Shown piece after piece: positions 8,292 through 16,934 of a stretch of DNA of 64,000 nucleotides. The translations under genes were made by a program, and so were the position numbers. Position 1 is the stretch's first letter, and each line of letters starts with the position of its first letter. Source of the stretch: Amycolatopsis vancoresmycina. Its GTDB lineage: Bacteria > Actinomycetota > Actinomycetes > Mycobacteriales > Pseudonocardiaceae. Below the pieces are notes generated by a model. That model searched no databases and was not told the origin of the DNA. It was given only the letters and a program-made list of their open reading frames with translations. The DNA lies in assembly GCF_000716785.1 (NCBI RefSeq), contig NZ_JNYY01000002.1:124001-188000 (forward strand). The letters are read 5' to 3'.

Positions 8292-9199
8292 GCCAGGTCT
8301 CCCTTGCGGACCGCGTCGGCCCACACGGCCGCCTCGACGAAGTCGTCGTTGCCGAAGCCGGGTTCGATCGTGGTCCGGGTCCCGTCGGCGCGCGGGTGCG
8401 AGCCGAGGAACCGCAGGTTGCGGCAGTGCCGGCGCAACGCCGTCAGCGCGTCGAGGACCCGCGGCTCGGCCACGTGCCCCTCGAAGTCGATGAAGAAGCG
8501 GTACTCGCCGAAGTTGTTGCGGGTCGGCCGGGCGTCGAGCCGGGTCAGGTTGATCCCGCGGCTGGCCAGCTCGGTGAGCAGCTCGGCGAGCGTGCCGGTG
8601 CGGTTCGCGGCCGCGGCGACCACGGACGTCCGGTCGGCGCCCGTCGGCTCCGGCAGCTCGCCCGGCGGCCGGACCAGCAGGAACCGCGTCGCCGCGTCGG
8701 TGACGTCGGCGACCTCGGTGGCCAGCACCTCCAGGCCGTAGTGCTCGTTCGCGACCGGCGCGCAGACCGCCGCGTCGAAGTCGCCCTCCAGCACGCCGAC
8801 CGCGGCGGCGGACGTCGACGACGACGCCACCGGGTGCGCACCCGGCAGGTTCGCCTCGAGCCACTCGCGGACCTGGGCCAGCGCGTGCGGGTGGCTGGCG
8901 ACGGTCCGGATCTCCCCGCCACCGGGCCGGGTCAGCACGCTGAAGTGGATCGGCAGGATCGTCTCGGCGACGGCGACCAGCGGCGTCGACTCGCTGAGCG
9001 CGTCGAGCGTGGTGGGCACCACGCCCTCGACCGAGTTCTCGATGGGGACGCACGCCGCGTCCGCCTGGCCTTCGCGGACGGCCGTCATCGCGAGCCGGAC
9101 GGTCTCGACCGGGATCAGTTCTTCGCCGGCGGCGGCGAGCACCCGCGCGGCCTGTTCGGTGAAGGTCCCTCGGGGGCCGAAGTATGCGATCCGTGACAC
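8288..9199 (-). CDS. pheA: Prephenate dehydratase
   Basis: A 303-residue enzyme converting prephenate to phenylpyruvate in phenylalanine synthesis. The catalytic domain opens with RIAYFGPRGTFTEQAA and contains the substrate loop PIENSVEGVV and the TRFLLV motif near residue 175. The C-terminal ACT domain (about 190-275) has RTGTLAELLTELASRGINL and a DARPT version of the ESRP feedback-binding motif. The GTG start at 9199 is chosen because it begins the conserved SRIAYFGP segment and has a TAGCCT element seven bases upstream; a start 13 codons earlier adds unconserved residues. No chorismate mutase domain is fused. Confidence 0.95.
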   Translation of the reverse strand: MSRIAYFGPRGTFTEQAARVLAAAGEELIPVETVRLAMTAVREGQADAACVPIENSVEGVVPTTLDALSESTPLVAVAETILPIHFSVLTRPGGGEIRTVASHPHALAQVREWLEANLPGAHPVASSSTSAAAVGVLEGDFDAAVCAPVANEHYGLEVLATEVADVTDAATRFLLVRPPGELPEPTGADRTSVVAAAANRTGTLAELLTELASRGINLTRLDARPTRNNFGEYRFFIDFEGHVAEPRVLDALTALRRHCRNLRFLGSHPRADGTRTTIEPGFGNDDFVEAAVWADAVRKGDLA

Positions 9200-9297
9200 A
9201 GCTCCCAGGCTACGGGGCCCGGCCGTGGCGACATTCACTCGGACAGCCGGTACGGGAACCGGTTACGCCGGGTGGCATTTTTTGCGATGCTGGGGGC

Positions 9298-9918
9298 GTG
9301 ACCGCCGAATCGGGCACGCACACCGGACGTGAGGGCGCGCAGCCGCCGATCGCCTCCCGCGCACCGGAGCTGGTGCTGTGCGCCGTCGATGCACCGCTCG
9401 CCGAGGCCTGGACCGCCGCTGCGGAAAAACTGGCCGGCCGGGTCCGGGTGCACCGCGGCTCGGTGCTCGACGTCGTGGCACAGGCCGTGGTCAGCCCGGC
9501 CAACTCCTACGGCTTGATGCGCGGCGGGATCGACGCCGTGTACGCGCGGGCGTTCCCCGGCGTGGAGCAGAGCGTCCGCAGCGCTGTCCTGGCCTTCCAC
9601 GGTGGTGAGCTGCCGATCGGCGACGCCGTGGTGGTGCCGACCGGCGAGGCCGAGCCGGCCTGGTTGATCAGCGCGCCGACGATGCGGGAGCCCGGCGAAC
9701 GGCTGCCCCGCGACACCGTCCACCCCTACCTGGCCGCCCGCGCGGTGTTCCTGACGTGGCGCGACGGCCGGCTCGACCACGGCCCGGTCCGGGAGTCCGT
9801 GGACACGATCGCGATGCCGGGGCTCGGCACCGGCGTCGGCGGCGTGGACCCGGCAACCTGCGCCCGGCAGGTCGCGGCAGCGTGGGACGAAGTCTTCGGA
9901 AATCGTCACCCTCGGTGA
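9298..9918 (+). CDS. Macro-domain protein (ADP-ribose-binding fold)
   Basis: A 206-residue protein whose body is a macro domain. The ligand motif SPANSYGLMRGGIDAVYARAF lies at residues 66-86, and the second glycine-rich loop IAMPGLGTGVGGVD is near the C-terminus. Such proteins bind or hydrolyse ADP-ribose derivatives; this variant resembles stand-alone bacterial macro proteins of unknown partner. GTG start at 9298 follows a GATGCT element by six bases, suggesting a leaderless transcript. Divergent from pheA (99 bases between starts). Confidence 0.8.
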   Translation: MTAESGTHTGREGAQPPIASRAPELVLCAVDAPLAEAWTAAAEKLAGRVRVHRGSVLDVVAQAVVSPANSYGLMRGGIDAVYARAFPGVEQSVRSAVLAFHGGELPIGDAVVVPTGEAEPAWLISAPTMREPGERLPRDTVHPYLAARAVFLTWRDGRLDHGPVRESVDTIAMPGLGTGVGGVDPATCARQVAAAWDEVFGNRHPR

Positions 9919-9922
9919 TCAA

Positions 9923-9935
9923 CCCCTGGTAGGGG
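9923..9935 (+). terminator. Short hairpin after the macro-domain gene
   Basis: CCCCT (9923-9927) and AGGGG (9931-9935) pair around GGT five bases after the stop. Small and without a T run, so only a possible terminator. Confidence 0.35.
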
Positions 9936-10032
9936 GTGGACTACATCACAGCGCGTTCACCGGCCGTAAGCCCTACCGTTAATCACGCAGGTGAACGTCC
10001 GCCAGTGCAGGCGACGGCCGGAGGAGTGTGCG

Positions 10033-10965
10033 ATGACCCGGGTCCGCGAACTCAGCCCGTATGTCGAGCTGCACCGGGAACAATGGAAAGAACTCAGGAG
10101 CTCGACGCCGTTGCCGCTGACCGCGGCCGAGCTGCTGCGGCTGCGTGGCCTCGGCGAGCAGGTCGACCTGGCCGAGGTCGCCGACGTCTACCTGCCGCTG
10201 TCCCGCTTGATCAACCTGCAGGTCGCCGCGCGCCAGCGGCTCTACGAAGCGACCACGACGTTCCTCGGTGACGACTCCCGCGGCACGAAGGTCCCGTTCG
10301 TGATCGGCATCGCCGGGAGCGTGGCGGTCGGCAAGTCGACCACCGCCCGCATCCTGCGCACGCTGCTCGCCCGCTGGCCGGACCACCCCCGCGTCGACCT
10401 GGTCACGACCGACGGCTTCCTGTACCCGCGCGCCGAGCTGATGCGGCGCGGGATCATGCACCGCAAGGGCTTCCCGGAGAGCTACGACCGGCGTGCGCTG
10501 CTGCGGTTCGTCACGGAGGTCAAGTCGGGCGCCGAGCGCGTCGCCGCGCCGGTGTACTCGCACCTGGCCTACGACATCCTGCCCGGCCAGGAGCAGGTGG
10601 TGCAGCAGCCGGACATCCTGATCGTCGAGGGCCTGAACGTGCTGCAGCCGGGGCCGCGGCTGATGGTGTCCGACCTGTTCGACTTCTCGATCTACGTCGA
10701 CGCGCACACCGACGACATCCAGCGCTGGTACATCGAGCGGTTCCTGGAGCTGCGGCACACGGCGTTCGCGGACCCGGCGTCGCACTTCCACCACTTCGCC
10801 GGTCTGCCCGACGACGAGGCCCGCGCCGAGGCGCGCCACCTGTGGCACTCGATCAACGAGCCGAACCTGATGGAGAACATCAAGCCGACCCGGCCGCGCG
10901 CGACGCTGGTGCTGCGCAAGGACTGCGACCACACGATCAACCGGGTCCGCCTCCGCAAGCTCTGA
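10033..10965 (+). CDS. coaA: Type I pantothenate kinase
   Basis: A 310-residue CoaA that phosphorylates pantothenate, the first committed step of coenzyme A synthesis. The P-loop GIAGSVAVGKST is at residues 92-103, followed by TTDGFLYPRAEL and, near the C-terminus, the NLMENIKPTR segment conserved in type I enzymes. ATG start is chosen because GGAGGAG precedes it by eight bases; a further ATG-type extension upstream is not conserved. Followed by a long palindrome (10972-11015) that probably ends the transcript. Confidence 0.95.
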   Translation: MTRVRELSPYVELHREQWKELRSSTPLPLTAAELLRLRGLGEQVDLAEVADVYLPLSRLINLQVAARQRLYEATTTFLGDDSRGTKVPFVIGIAGSVAVGKSTTARILRTLLARWPDHPRVDLVTTDGFLYPRAELMRRGIMHRKGFPESYDRRALLRFVTEVKSGAERVAAPVYSHLAYDILPGQEQVVQQPDILIVEGLNVLQPGPRLMVSDLFDFSIYVDAHTDDIQRWYIERFLELRHTAFADPASHFHHFAGLPDDEARAEARHLWHSINEPNLMENIKPTRPRATLVLRKDCDHTINRVRLRKL

Positions 10966-10971
10966 CCGGGG

Positions 10972-11015
10972 TCGTGAGTGGTAAGGCGCGTTCTAACGCG
11001 CCTTACCACTCACGA
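10972..11015. repeat. Long palindrome, copy A (TCGTGAGTGGTAAGG family)
   Basis: Two perfectly complementary 21-base arms (10972-10992 and 10995-11015) with the outer part TCGTGAGTGGTAAGG and a TTCTAA apex, starting seven bases after the coaA stop. A second copy at 44118-44163 has the same outer arm but a different inner stem. Likely works as a terminator; could be a dispersed palindromic repeat. Confidence 0.85.
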
Positions 11016-11163
11016 GCCGGTCACGCGGGTCGTCACCCACATGCCGCGCATTCCCACGCTGAGCGAGTGCGCGGCCACGATTCGTCGCGGATCGGCGACT
11101 CTCCGCGCCGGAATCCGGCCGATCGGCCGAGGTGCGGCGGTCAGGCGTAACCGGTTGGCCGAT

Positions 11164-11177
11164 ACCGGTGCACCGGT
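11164..11177. promoter_or_regulatory. Palindrome ACCGGTGCACCGGT upstream of small membrane gene
   Basis: A perfect 14-bp palindrome 59 bases before the small ORF at 11236. Could be an operator; GC-rich palindromes of this length can arise by chance. The remainder of 11016-11235 shows no gene. Confidence 0.3.
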
Positions 11178-11235
11178 GGGAAAGCGACCCTGAAGGAGTC
11201 AGGAAAACGGCTCTGAGCTGGGGAGGAGGCCCACG

Positions 11236-11382
11236 ATGTTCACGATGATCCTCACGTGGGTCGGTGCGGTGCTGGGTCTGGCCCTGCTGATCGCGATGGC
11301 GGCCGGGACCTTCGTCGTCGACTTCGACGACCGGCTGCAGGAGCGCCGCAGCAAGGCGAAGTCCGCGGAACCCCTCCCCTAG
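11236..11382 (+). CDS. Small (48-residue) membrane protein
   Basis: A short gene with a strong ribosome site (GGAGGAGG eight bases before ATG) encoding 48 residues: one membrane span at about 5-28 (TWVGAVLGLALLIAMAAG) and a charged cytosolic tail DFDDRLQERRSKAKSAEP. GC-rich third positions and the ribosome site argue for a real gene. Function unknown. Its stop lies only three bases from the stop of the convergent acidic protein gene. Confidence 0.65.
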   Translation: MFTMILTWVGAVLGLALLIAMAAGTFVVDFDDRLQERRSKAKSAEPLP

Positions 11383-11385
11383 CGA

Positions 11386-12894
11386 TCAGAGCTCGGCCAG
11401 CGCCTCGACGTAGGCGTCGGCGTCGTATTCGAGGTTTTCCGCGTCCAGCAGGCTGTTTTCCAGCGCGTCGATCAGCTGCTCGAAGATCTCGTCGCGGTCC
11501 AACTCGCCCTCCCGCAGGCGCTCGGCGGCCTGCCAGACGTCGGCGGGCTCGTTGTCCCACAGCTGGTCGACGATGGTGGCGCGCAGGATCAGCCGCTGCT
11601 CCTCCTCGTCCTCGTCGGCCTCGGCGATGACCAGCGCCCGGCGCTGCTCCGGGTCGTTCGGGTCGAGGTCGACCTCTTCCTCGTCGATTTCGGTGGTCAG
11701 CGACGGCACGGCGAACATCCGGCGCTCCAGCGCGTCGGCCAGCTCGGTCGGCGACAGCTCGCTGGTGTCGGCGAAGTAGCGCTCCAGCGGGGAGTCGTCA
11801 TCGTCGGCGTACTCGCTCAGGTAGTCCTGAACGGCCTCGTCGAGGGCGGCGATCGCGGTCTCGGTCAGGTGCGCCCGCTCGCCGGTCCACTGCACCCAGG
11901 CCAGCACGACCGGCTCCACGGCGTCTTCGTGGTCGGCGTCGAGCTCGTACTCCTCACCCAGCAGGCCCTCGAGGAACCGCGCGACCTTCTCCGGCCCGAC
12001 GCGCAGCGGGTTGCCGGGGTCGGTGCGCAGGCCGTGCTCCAGCAGCAGGGCGCCGATCGCGCGGGCGGCCTCGGCGTCCTCGCCGCTCGCCGCGACGAAC
12101 TGCTCGACGACGGCGGCGCGCTCGGCGTCGGACCACTCGGCCACCTCGGGCACGAGCGCGGGCTCCGGCAGCGCGCGGCACCAGGTCAGCGCGACGGCGT
12201 GGAAGCGGGCGTAGTCCTCGCTGACGTCGGCCTCGTCGAGGTGGTCGGTGGCGGCGAGGCCGTCCGCGATCAGGCGGTGGGCTTCGGCGGGGTCGACGGC
12301 CTCGAAGACGACCAGCTCGGGGTCGGCGTCGGACTGCTCCCGCATCTCGGCGACGACGTCCGCCGGCCCGTCGATCACGACGAGGTCCCGGACCCGGCCG
12401 CCCTCGGTGTAGTCGAGCAGCGCGAGCAGGCCGTACACCTTGTCACCGTGGGAGAAGACGGTGAGCAGGGACGATTCGTCGCCGAAGACGTCCCCGGTGC
12501 GCCAGCACTCGCCGGCGGTGACCCGGCCCAGCGCGCCGGCCCAGGCGGGCTCGGGGATGCCGCGGCCGAGGACGACCTGCAGGCCGGCGTCGGCGGCCTT
12601 GCGCTCGACGTCGGATTCCGCGACGACCCGCAGCGCGGCCAGCAGCGCGGCGGCGCCCGGCGTGATCTTGCGCTGCGCGAAGGCGATGAGTTCGAGGCCG
12701 AGCGGCGCTTCGCCGTCCTCGGCGGGCAGGTCGTGGAACTGGCCGAGCACCTCGGAGGCGAGCAGCTCGACGTCGACCGGCTCGGGGTCGGCGCCCAGCG
12801 CCGAAAAGTCGTTCAGGATGTCCTTGAACAAGCCGGTCACGCTGTGGGTGACGGGCTGCGGTGCCTTCTTGCGGGCGCGACTGACCGGGCTCAT
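11386..12894 (-). CDS. Conserved hypothetical acidic protein
   Basis: A 502-residue cytosolic protein with no domain I recognise. The first 25 residues are basic (SRARKKAPQ), the rest strongly acidic, with Asp/Glu runs near residues 370-450 (DEEEVDLDPNDPEQ). It reads as a mostly helical protein with a central alpha/beta portion (DKVYGLLALLDYTEGGRVRDLVV). No signal peptide or membrane span. ATG start at 12894 opens MSPVSRARKK. It is followed upstream, 165 bases away, by another helical-repeat protein in the same direction. Single-copy actinobacterial conserved proteins of this kind are common; role unknown. Confidence 0.75.
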   Translation of the reverse strand: MSPVSRARKKAPQPVTHSVTGLFKDILNDFSALGADPEPVDVELLASEVLGQFHDLPAEDGEAPLGLELIAFAQRKITPGAAALLAALRVVAESDVERKAADAGLQVVLGRGIPEPAWAGALGRVTAGECWRTGDVFGDESSLLTVFSHGDKVYGLLALLDYTEGGRVRDLVVIDGPADVVAEMREQSDADPELVVFEAVDPAEAHRLIADGLAATDHLDEADVSEDYARFHAVALTWCRALPEPALVPEVAEWSDAERAAVVEQFVAASGEDAEAARAIGALLLEHGLRTDPGNPLRVGPEKVARFLEGLLGEEYELDADHEDAVEPVVLAWVQWTGERAHLTETAIAALDEAVQDYLSEYADDDDSPLERYFADTSELSPTELADALERRMFAVPSLTTEIDEEEVDLDPNDPEQRRALVIAEADEDEEEQRLILRATIVDQLWDNEPADVWQAAERLREGELDRDEIFEQLIDALENSLLDAENLEYDADAYVEALAEL

Positions 12895-13059
12895 ACCGTC
12901 ATGCTTTCACCTCACCGCGAGTGGGTCGCGGTGGCCCTGGCGCGGGTCCCGCCGGGTGCTCGACGGGGAGGCGCCGAGCCGGGAGGCGGAACTGGGCCAC
13001 CGCGACGCCTTGGCGCGCTCACGATGTCCCGGTGCACGTGTATCACCGGTTCTCCCGGG

Positions 13060-14391
13060 TCAACGAGGGGTGCGGGGCGAGGTTACGGCTTTGGGGATGG
13101 CGATCCGGGCGGTCCGGATTTCCGTGATCAGCCGGGTTTTCCGCCGGTGGTTTTCCACCAGCGCGGCCAGGTAGGCGGTGAATTCGTCCGGTGTCTCGGC
13201 GCGCTTGTGCAAGGTGCGCAACAACTTCAGCCGGCGGGCGGCTTCCTGGTACGCCTGCGGGTCCTTGCGTTCGATGAGTTCGTCGACGTGCGCGCGGAAC
13301 ACCGGGATCGTCTCGGCCGGGTGCTCGGCCGCGCGCTGCTCGGCCAGTTCGAGCTTGAGCTCGCCGGACGCGCCGAACCGCACGCAGGCCCGCCAGGCTT
13401 CGTCCGGACGGCCGTCGTCGAGCAGGACCCGGACCAGCTCGTCCGCCTGCTCGATCCCCTCGGCGGCGCGGGCGCGCAGGCAGGCCAGCGCGTCCCGGCG
13501 CTGCGCGGTCCACTTCCCGGCCTTCGTCGCGGCCTCGCGCAGGGCGGCGTACGTCTCGCGGCCCGGTTCGGCGTCGAAGGCCTTGCGGTACCGGGAGGTC
13601 TCGTCTTCGGGTTCCGGAGGCGGTGGCTGCTTGTCGTGGGTGAGCGCGCGGGCGGCGTGCGCGATGGCCTCGCTGTGCCGTCCGGCGGCCCGCAGCACCC
13701 GGACGATCTTGAGGCTGACGTCCACCCGCGGCGGCTTGGCCGACAGGATCGCCACCAGCTCGTCGACGTCGCCGAGCACCTCGGCCAGCTGCTCGCGGAG
13801 CCGTTCGGCCACGTCACGGCGGTGACCGGGGCCGTTGGCCGCCAGCACGTCGTCCACAGTGGACTTGATCCGGCGGAGCCCCGGCTCGCCGAGTGCCGCC
13901 GCGAACTCGGCGAGGTCGATCACCGGGCGGCCGGGGCCGTCGAACTCGACCTCGATGATCCAGTCGGCCAGCTTCTCCGGGTCCGGCGGCCGGGCGGCGC
14001 ACGCGCGGGCGTACAGCTCCACCGCGCGGTCCAGCCGGTCGGCGAGGTTGCCGGTGTGGTCGCCGGTCTGCTCCAGCACCTCGCTGATGTCGTCGACCGT
14101 GCGCCGGGCCAGCGGGGCCAGGTCGGCGCGGCTGCCGGCGTCGAGCATCCGCTGCAGCGTGTCCAGTACCGCGCCGACCTTCGCGGTGTATTCGGCGTTC
14201 CCGTCGGTGACCGCGGTGTCCAGCAGCCGGTGCGCCTCGCTGACGTCACCGGATTGGGTGGCCGCGCGCAGTTCGAGTGAGTGCCGCAGCTCCGGATCGC
14301 GCTCGGCCTGGGCGGACAGCAGGTCCGCCAGCGTCTCCGCGTCCAAGGTGCGCAGGTAGGGGCGAAGATCCGAGTGGGGACTCACGCGCAC
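13060..14391 (-). CDS. Helical-repeat protein resembling the C-terminus of SWIM zinc-finger proteins
   Basis: A 443-residue, almost wholly helical protein. The N-terminal segment LRPYLRTLDAETLADLLSAQAERDPELR resembles the start of the alpha-solenoid that follows the zinc finger in actinobacterial SWIM proteins, and TPR-like pairs recur through the chain (SLKIVRVLRAAGRHSEAIAHAARAL near 230; DGRPDEAWRACVRFG near 330). No CxCx(n)CxH finger is present, so this would be a solenoid-only relative. Function unknown. GTG start at 14391; a coding palindrome encoding STVD lies at 13852-13864. Confidence 0.65.
   Translation of the reverse strand: MRVSPHSDLRPYLRTLDAETLADLLSAQAERDPELRHSLELRAATQSGDVSEAHRLLDTAVTDGNAEYTAKVGAVLDTLQRMLDAGSRADLAPLARRTVDDISEVLEQTGDHTGNLADRLDRAVELYARACAARPPDPEKLADWIIEVEFDGPGRPVIDLAEFAAALGEPGLRRIKSTVDDVLAANGPGHRRDVAERLREQLAEVLGDVDELVAILSAKPPRVDVSLKIVRVLRAAGRHSEAIAHAARALTHDKQPPPPEPEDETSRYRKAFDAEPGRETYAALREAATKAGKWTAQRRDALACLRARAAEGIEQADELVRVLLDDGRPDEAWRACVRFGASGELKLELAEQRAAEHPAETIPVFRAHVDELIERKDPQAYQEAARRLKLLRTLHKRAETPDEFTAYLAALVENHRRKTRLITEIRTARIAIPKAVTSPRTPR
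13852..13864. repeat. GTCCACWGTGGAC palindrome, copy 1
   Basis: GTCCACAGTGGAC inside the helical-repeat gene. On the coding strand it encodes Ser-Thr-Val-Asp with TCC-ACT-GTG-GAC, using the rare Thr codon ACT. Confidence 0.7.
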
Positions 14392-14473
14392 CAGTCTGCC
14401 CGACGGCCGCCAGCACGCGTGTGGGCCAACCGCGTGCTCTTTTCGGAGTAATGCGTGACGGTGTGTGAGTAGC

Positions 14474-15394
14474 TCAGGGACGGCGCAAGTCGTCGAGCAC
14501 GGCTTTCAGCGGCCACGGCTCCGGCAGCCCCGGCCGTCGTGACCGTACGTGGCGGGGCCGCGGGATGGCCGCGCCGACGGTCGGCACCATGATCGGGACG
14601 ACCGGCACCGGCACCCGCGCCACCAGCCGCCGCACGACGACCAGCAGGAGCCCGGCGAACAGCAGGAGCGCCGTCCCGGCCGCGAGCGCGCCGGCGAGCG
14701 TGCGGCGGCCGTCGTCGAGCGTGAGCTGGACCGCGTACTGGCTCTGCTGCGCGTACAGCAGGCACAGCTGCTCGGACACGGCGTAAGCGGCGCTGCGCCA
14801 CGTGGACTCGGGCACGGGCAGCGGTTCGGCAGCGGTGAAAGCGTTCTCGGCCGCGGCCAGCCTGCTCCAATCGGCGCTACGGGTGAGCGACTCGTACGCC
14901 ATCCGGCCACTCTCGGTGAGCTGCGGGACAACGCGGGCCAGTTCAGCCCGGTAGGCGGCGACGGCGGAGGTGAACGACCCGCGCGTCACGTTGTCCAGCC
15001 CGGCCAGGGCGAGGGAATCGGAGCGGTCCATGCCTTCGGCGACGGAAAGCAGTTCGACGGCGGTCGTCTGCTGGTAGGCGGATTCGGCGTCCGGCGCGTG
15101 GCGCGCGTACTCGCGTAAACCCGCGATGGCGGACTCGATCCGCAACGTGAAACTCGTGTACGCATCGCTGCGCCGTTCGGGCGAAGCCATCGCCGCGCTC
15201 CGCTGGCCCTGCATGGCGACCACCGCCCGGGCCGTCCGGTCCGCGGCGGCCGCCGTCTCCATGGCCAGATCGCGGGTCCGAACCGCCTGGTGGACCAGGA
15301 AAACGGCGATCACGACGGCGACGAGGACGAGCGCACCGCCGGGGAGGAAGGCGATGCCCAGCATGCGGCCGCGGACGGATCGCAGGTACTTCAA
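14474..15394 (-). CDS. Truncated sensor: NIT-type sensory domain between two membrane spans, no kinase
   Basis: A 306-residue protein with a membrane span at about 12-35, a helical exported domain (about 45-215) and a second span at about 228-250. The exported part resembles nitrate/nitrite-sensing (NIT) domains: AVVAMQGQRSAAMAS near residue 55, and a helical continuation to SEQLCLLYAQQSQYA. In such kinases HAMP and histidine-kinase domains follow; here only a 55-residue basic/Pro-rich tail remains. TTG start with AAGGGAA upstream. It may be a decoy or adaptor sensor, or a decayed kinase. NIT assignment by pattern only. Confidence 0.6.
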   Translation of the reverse strand: MKYLRSVRGRMLGIAFLPGGALVLVAVVIAVFLVHQAVRTRDLAMETAAAADRTARAVVAMQGQRSAAMASPERRSDAYTSFTLRIESAIAGLREYARHAPDAESAYQQTTAVELLSVAEGMDRSDSLALAGLDNVTRGSFTSAVAAYRAELARVVPQLTESGRMAYESLTRSADWSRLAAAENAFTAAEPLPVPESTWRSAAYAVSEQLCLLYAQQSQYAVQLTLDDGRRTLAGALAAGTALLLFAGLLLVVVRRLVARVPVPVVPIMVPTVGAAIPRPRHVRSRRPGLPEPWPLKAVLDDLRRP

Positions 15395-15515
15395 GACGTT
15401 CCCTTCCCAGCCTTGGGCCCCGCAAGCATCCCGACAAAGTTCAACCTATTGAGTGAGAGATTCACCGGTCAACGGCAGTCCGCCATACGGCCGTTAGCGC
15501 ACAGTGACAACCGGG

Positions 15516-15521
15516 GACAAT
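15516..15521 (+). promoter_or_regulatory. -10 element (GACAAT) of a likely leaderless gene
   Basis: GACAAT ends six bases before the GTG at 15528, the spacing expected if transcription begins at the start codon. No ribosome site is present. Confidence 0.4.
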
Positions 15522-15527
15522 CAAGCC

Positions 15528-15845
15528 GTGACCTACGACGACGTGACCCACCGCCTCCGCGCGTTCGCGGCGGCCCGCGCCTGGGAGCCGTACCACACCC
15601 CGAAGAACCTCGTGATGGCGCTTTCCGGCGAGGTCGGCGAGCTGACCTCGCTGTTCCAGTGGCTGACGCCGGAGGAGTCCGACGCGTGGCGCGAGGACCC
15701 CGAGCTGGCGGCGAAGGTCCTGGACGAGATCGCGGACGTGACGCTGTACCTGCTGCAGCTGGCGGACCGCCTCGGCATCGACCTCCCCGCGGCGGCGCAC
15801 GCGAAGATCGACCGCAACGAGGTGCGCTTCCCGCCGCCTGCCTAG
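15528..15845 (+). CDS. MazG-like nucleotide pyrophosphohydrolase
   Basis: A 105-residue MazG-type protein of the dCTPase/RS21-C6 group, predicted to hydrolyse (d)NTPs to monophosphates and clean the nucleotide pool. Motifs: KNLVMALSGEVGELTSLFQW gives the EVGEL metal motif, and VLDEIADVTLYLLQLADRLG the second ExxD motif. The length fits the family. The GTG at 15528 is preferred over an ATG-type start eight codons upstream because of the GACAAT element. Its stop shares CTAG with the convergent lipoprotein gene. Confidence 0.85.
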   Translation: MTYDDVTHRLRAFAAARAWEPYHTPKNLVMALSGEVGELTSLFQWLTPEESDAWREDPELAAKVLDEIADVTLYLLQLADRLGIDLPAAAHAKIDRNEVRFPPPA

Positions 15846-16879
15846 CCTGCGAGGTGGTAGAGCACGCCGTCGAAACCGACGCGCCAGACATCGTCCCCGG
15901 TGGCGGCGAGCGACGCGGTCTGGCCGGTCACCGGGTAGGTCGCGACGACCCCGCCATCCGCCCCGACGTGGACGATCGCGTGCTCCGGGGAGTTCACCGC
16001 GCCCCAGACCCCGCGGGAGCCCGGCGTGAGCGAGTCGAGCCGGGCCGCACCGACGGCGGTGACGGTGTAGTCCGTCGCGGAAACCCGCTGCGCGGGGCCG
16101 CCGCCGATCCACGCGGCGGAGCCCAGCGGCAGGATGCTCGCGTTGCCGATGTCGGCGCCGGGCAGCGCGACGTCGGTCCGCGTGCGCCCGTCCGGGTCCA
16201 GCACGCGCACCGCGTGGGGACCGTTCGCGACCCAGACCGCCCCGTCGGGTGCCGCGCCGATCTCCTGGTTGGTGCCCTGCGCTCGCTCGGGGGTGGTCAC
16301 GGACCCGACGACGGCCGCGGTTCGCGGGTCGAGCCGGCCGATCGTGCCTTCGGTCGCCGCGTCGGCGAGCCAGACGTGCGCACCGTTCGCGGCGAGCGAG
16401 CCCGAAATACGGGTGTAGCCGATCGGCGGCAGCACGAGACGCGCCGTCATCGCCGCGGCGACCGTGTCGACCCGGACCACGACGGACTGCGTCACGTCAC
16501 CGACCTGATCGACGACCTCGGCGAGCGCCCAGAGGGTGTCGGCGCCATCGGAAACCAGCGCGCCGAACGACGCCCTCGAGCCGTACGGCAACGTCGGCCA
16601 CAACTCCGTCACGACGCTCACGGTCTTCGTGGCGGTGCCGCAGAAGGGATCCAGCTTGGCGAGCAGCCCTTCCCGCAGCGCAACCCACACGGCCCGGCCG
16701 GCGACAGCCGCGTATTGGACGTAACCCGGCGTCGCGATGGGCGTTTCGGCACCTGCCGGCACGGAAGGCCGCGCACACGCCGAGGGCCAGGCACCCGACA
16801 TCGTGGCCGGAGTCCCGTCGAAGGCGCCACAACCGGCGACGAGCAGCACGGCGGCCAGGAGGCTTGATTTCCCGTTCAC
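15842..16879 (-). CDS. Lipoprotein with Vgb-like beta-propeller
   Basis: A 345-residue exported lipoprotein. Signal peptide NGKSSLLAAVLLVAGCGAF ends in a VAGC lipobox, and the mature part has repeated beta-propeller blades with motifs such as GAVWVANG, AHVWLADA, DTLWALAE, AVWVALRE, resembling the Vgb/SMP-30-like family. No enzyme residues are evident, so a binding or scaffolding role is plausible. GTG at 16879 gives a normal signal peptide; a GTG seven codons upstream is the alternative. Convergent with mazG-like gene through a shared CTAG. Confidence 0.75.
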   Translation of the reverse strand: MNGKSSLLAAVLLVAGCGAFDGTPATMSGAWPSACARPSVPAGAETPIATPGYVQYAAVAGRAVWVALREGLLAKLDPFCGTATKTVSVVTELWPTLPYGSRASFGALVSDGADTLWALAEVVDQVGDVTQSVVVRVDTVAAAMTARLVLPPIGYTRISGSLAANGAHVWLADAATEGTIGRLDPRTAAVVGSVTTPERAQGTNQEIGAAPDGAVWVANGPHAVRVLDPDGRTRTDVALPGADIGNASILPLGSAAWIGGGPAQRVSATDYTVTAVGAARLDSLTPGSRGVWGAVNSPEHAIVHVGADGGVVATYPVTGQTASLAATGDDVWRVGFDGVLYHLAG

Positions 16880-16934
16880 GCCCCAGGGGGTCGGCAGCAC
16901 CCGGGCGCTTGTTACGAGATCGACGTGCCGCCGC

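Noticed and set aside
12895..13059. Plus-strand ORF in the gap between two minus-strand hypothetical genes
   Set aside because: No ribosome site or recognisable protein; low-complexity Gly/Arg translation.
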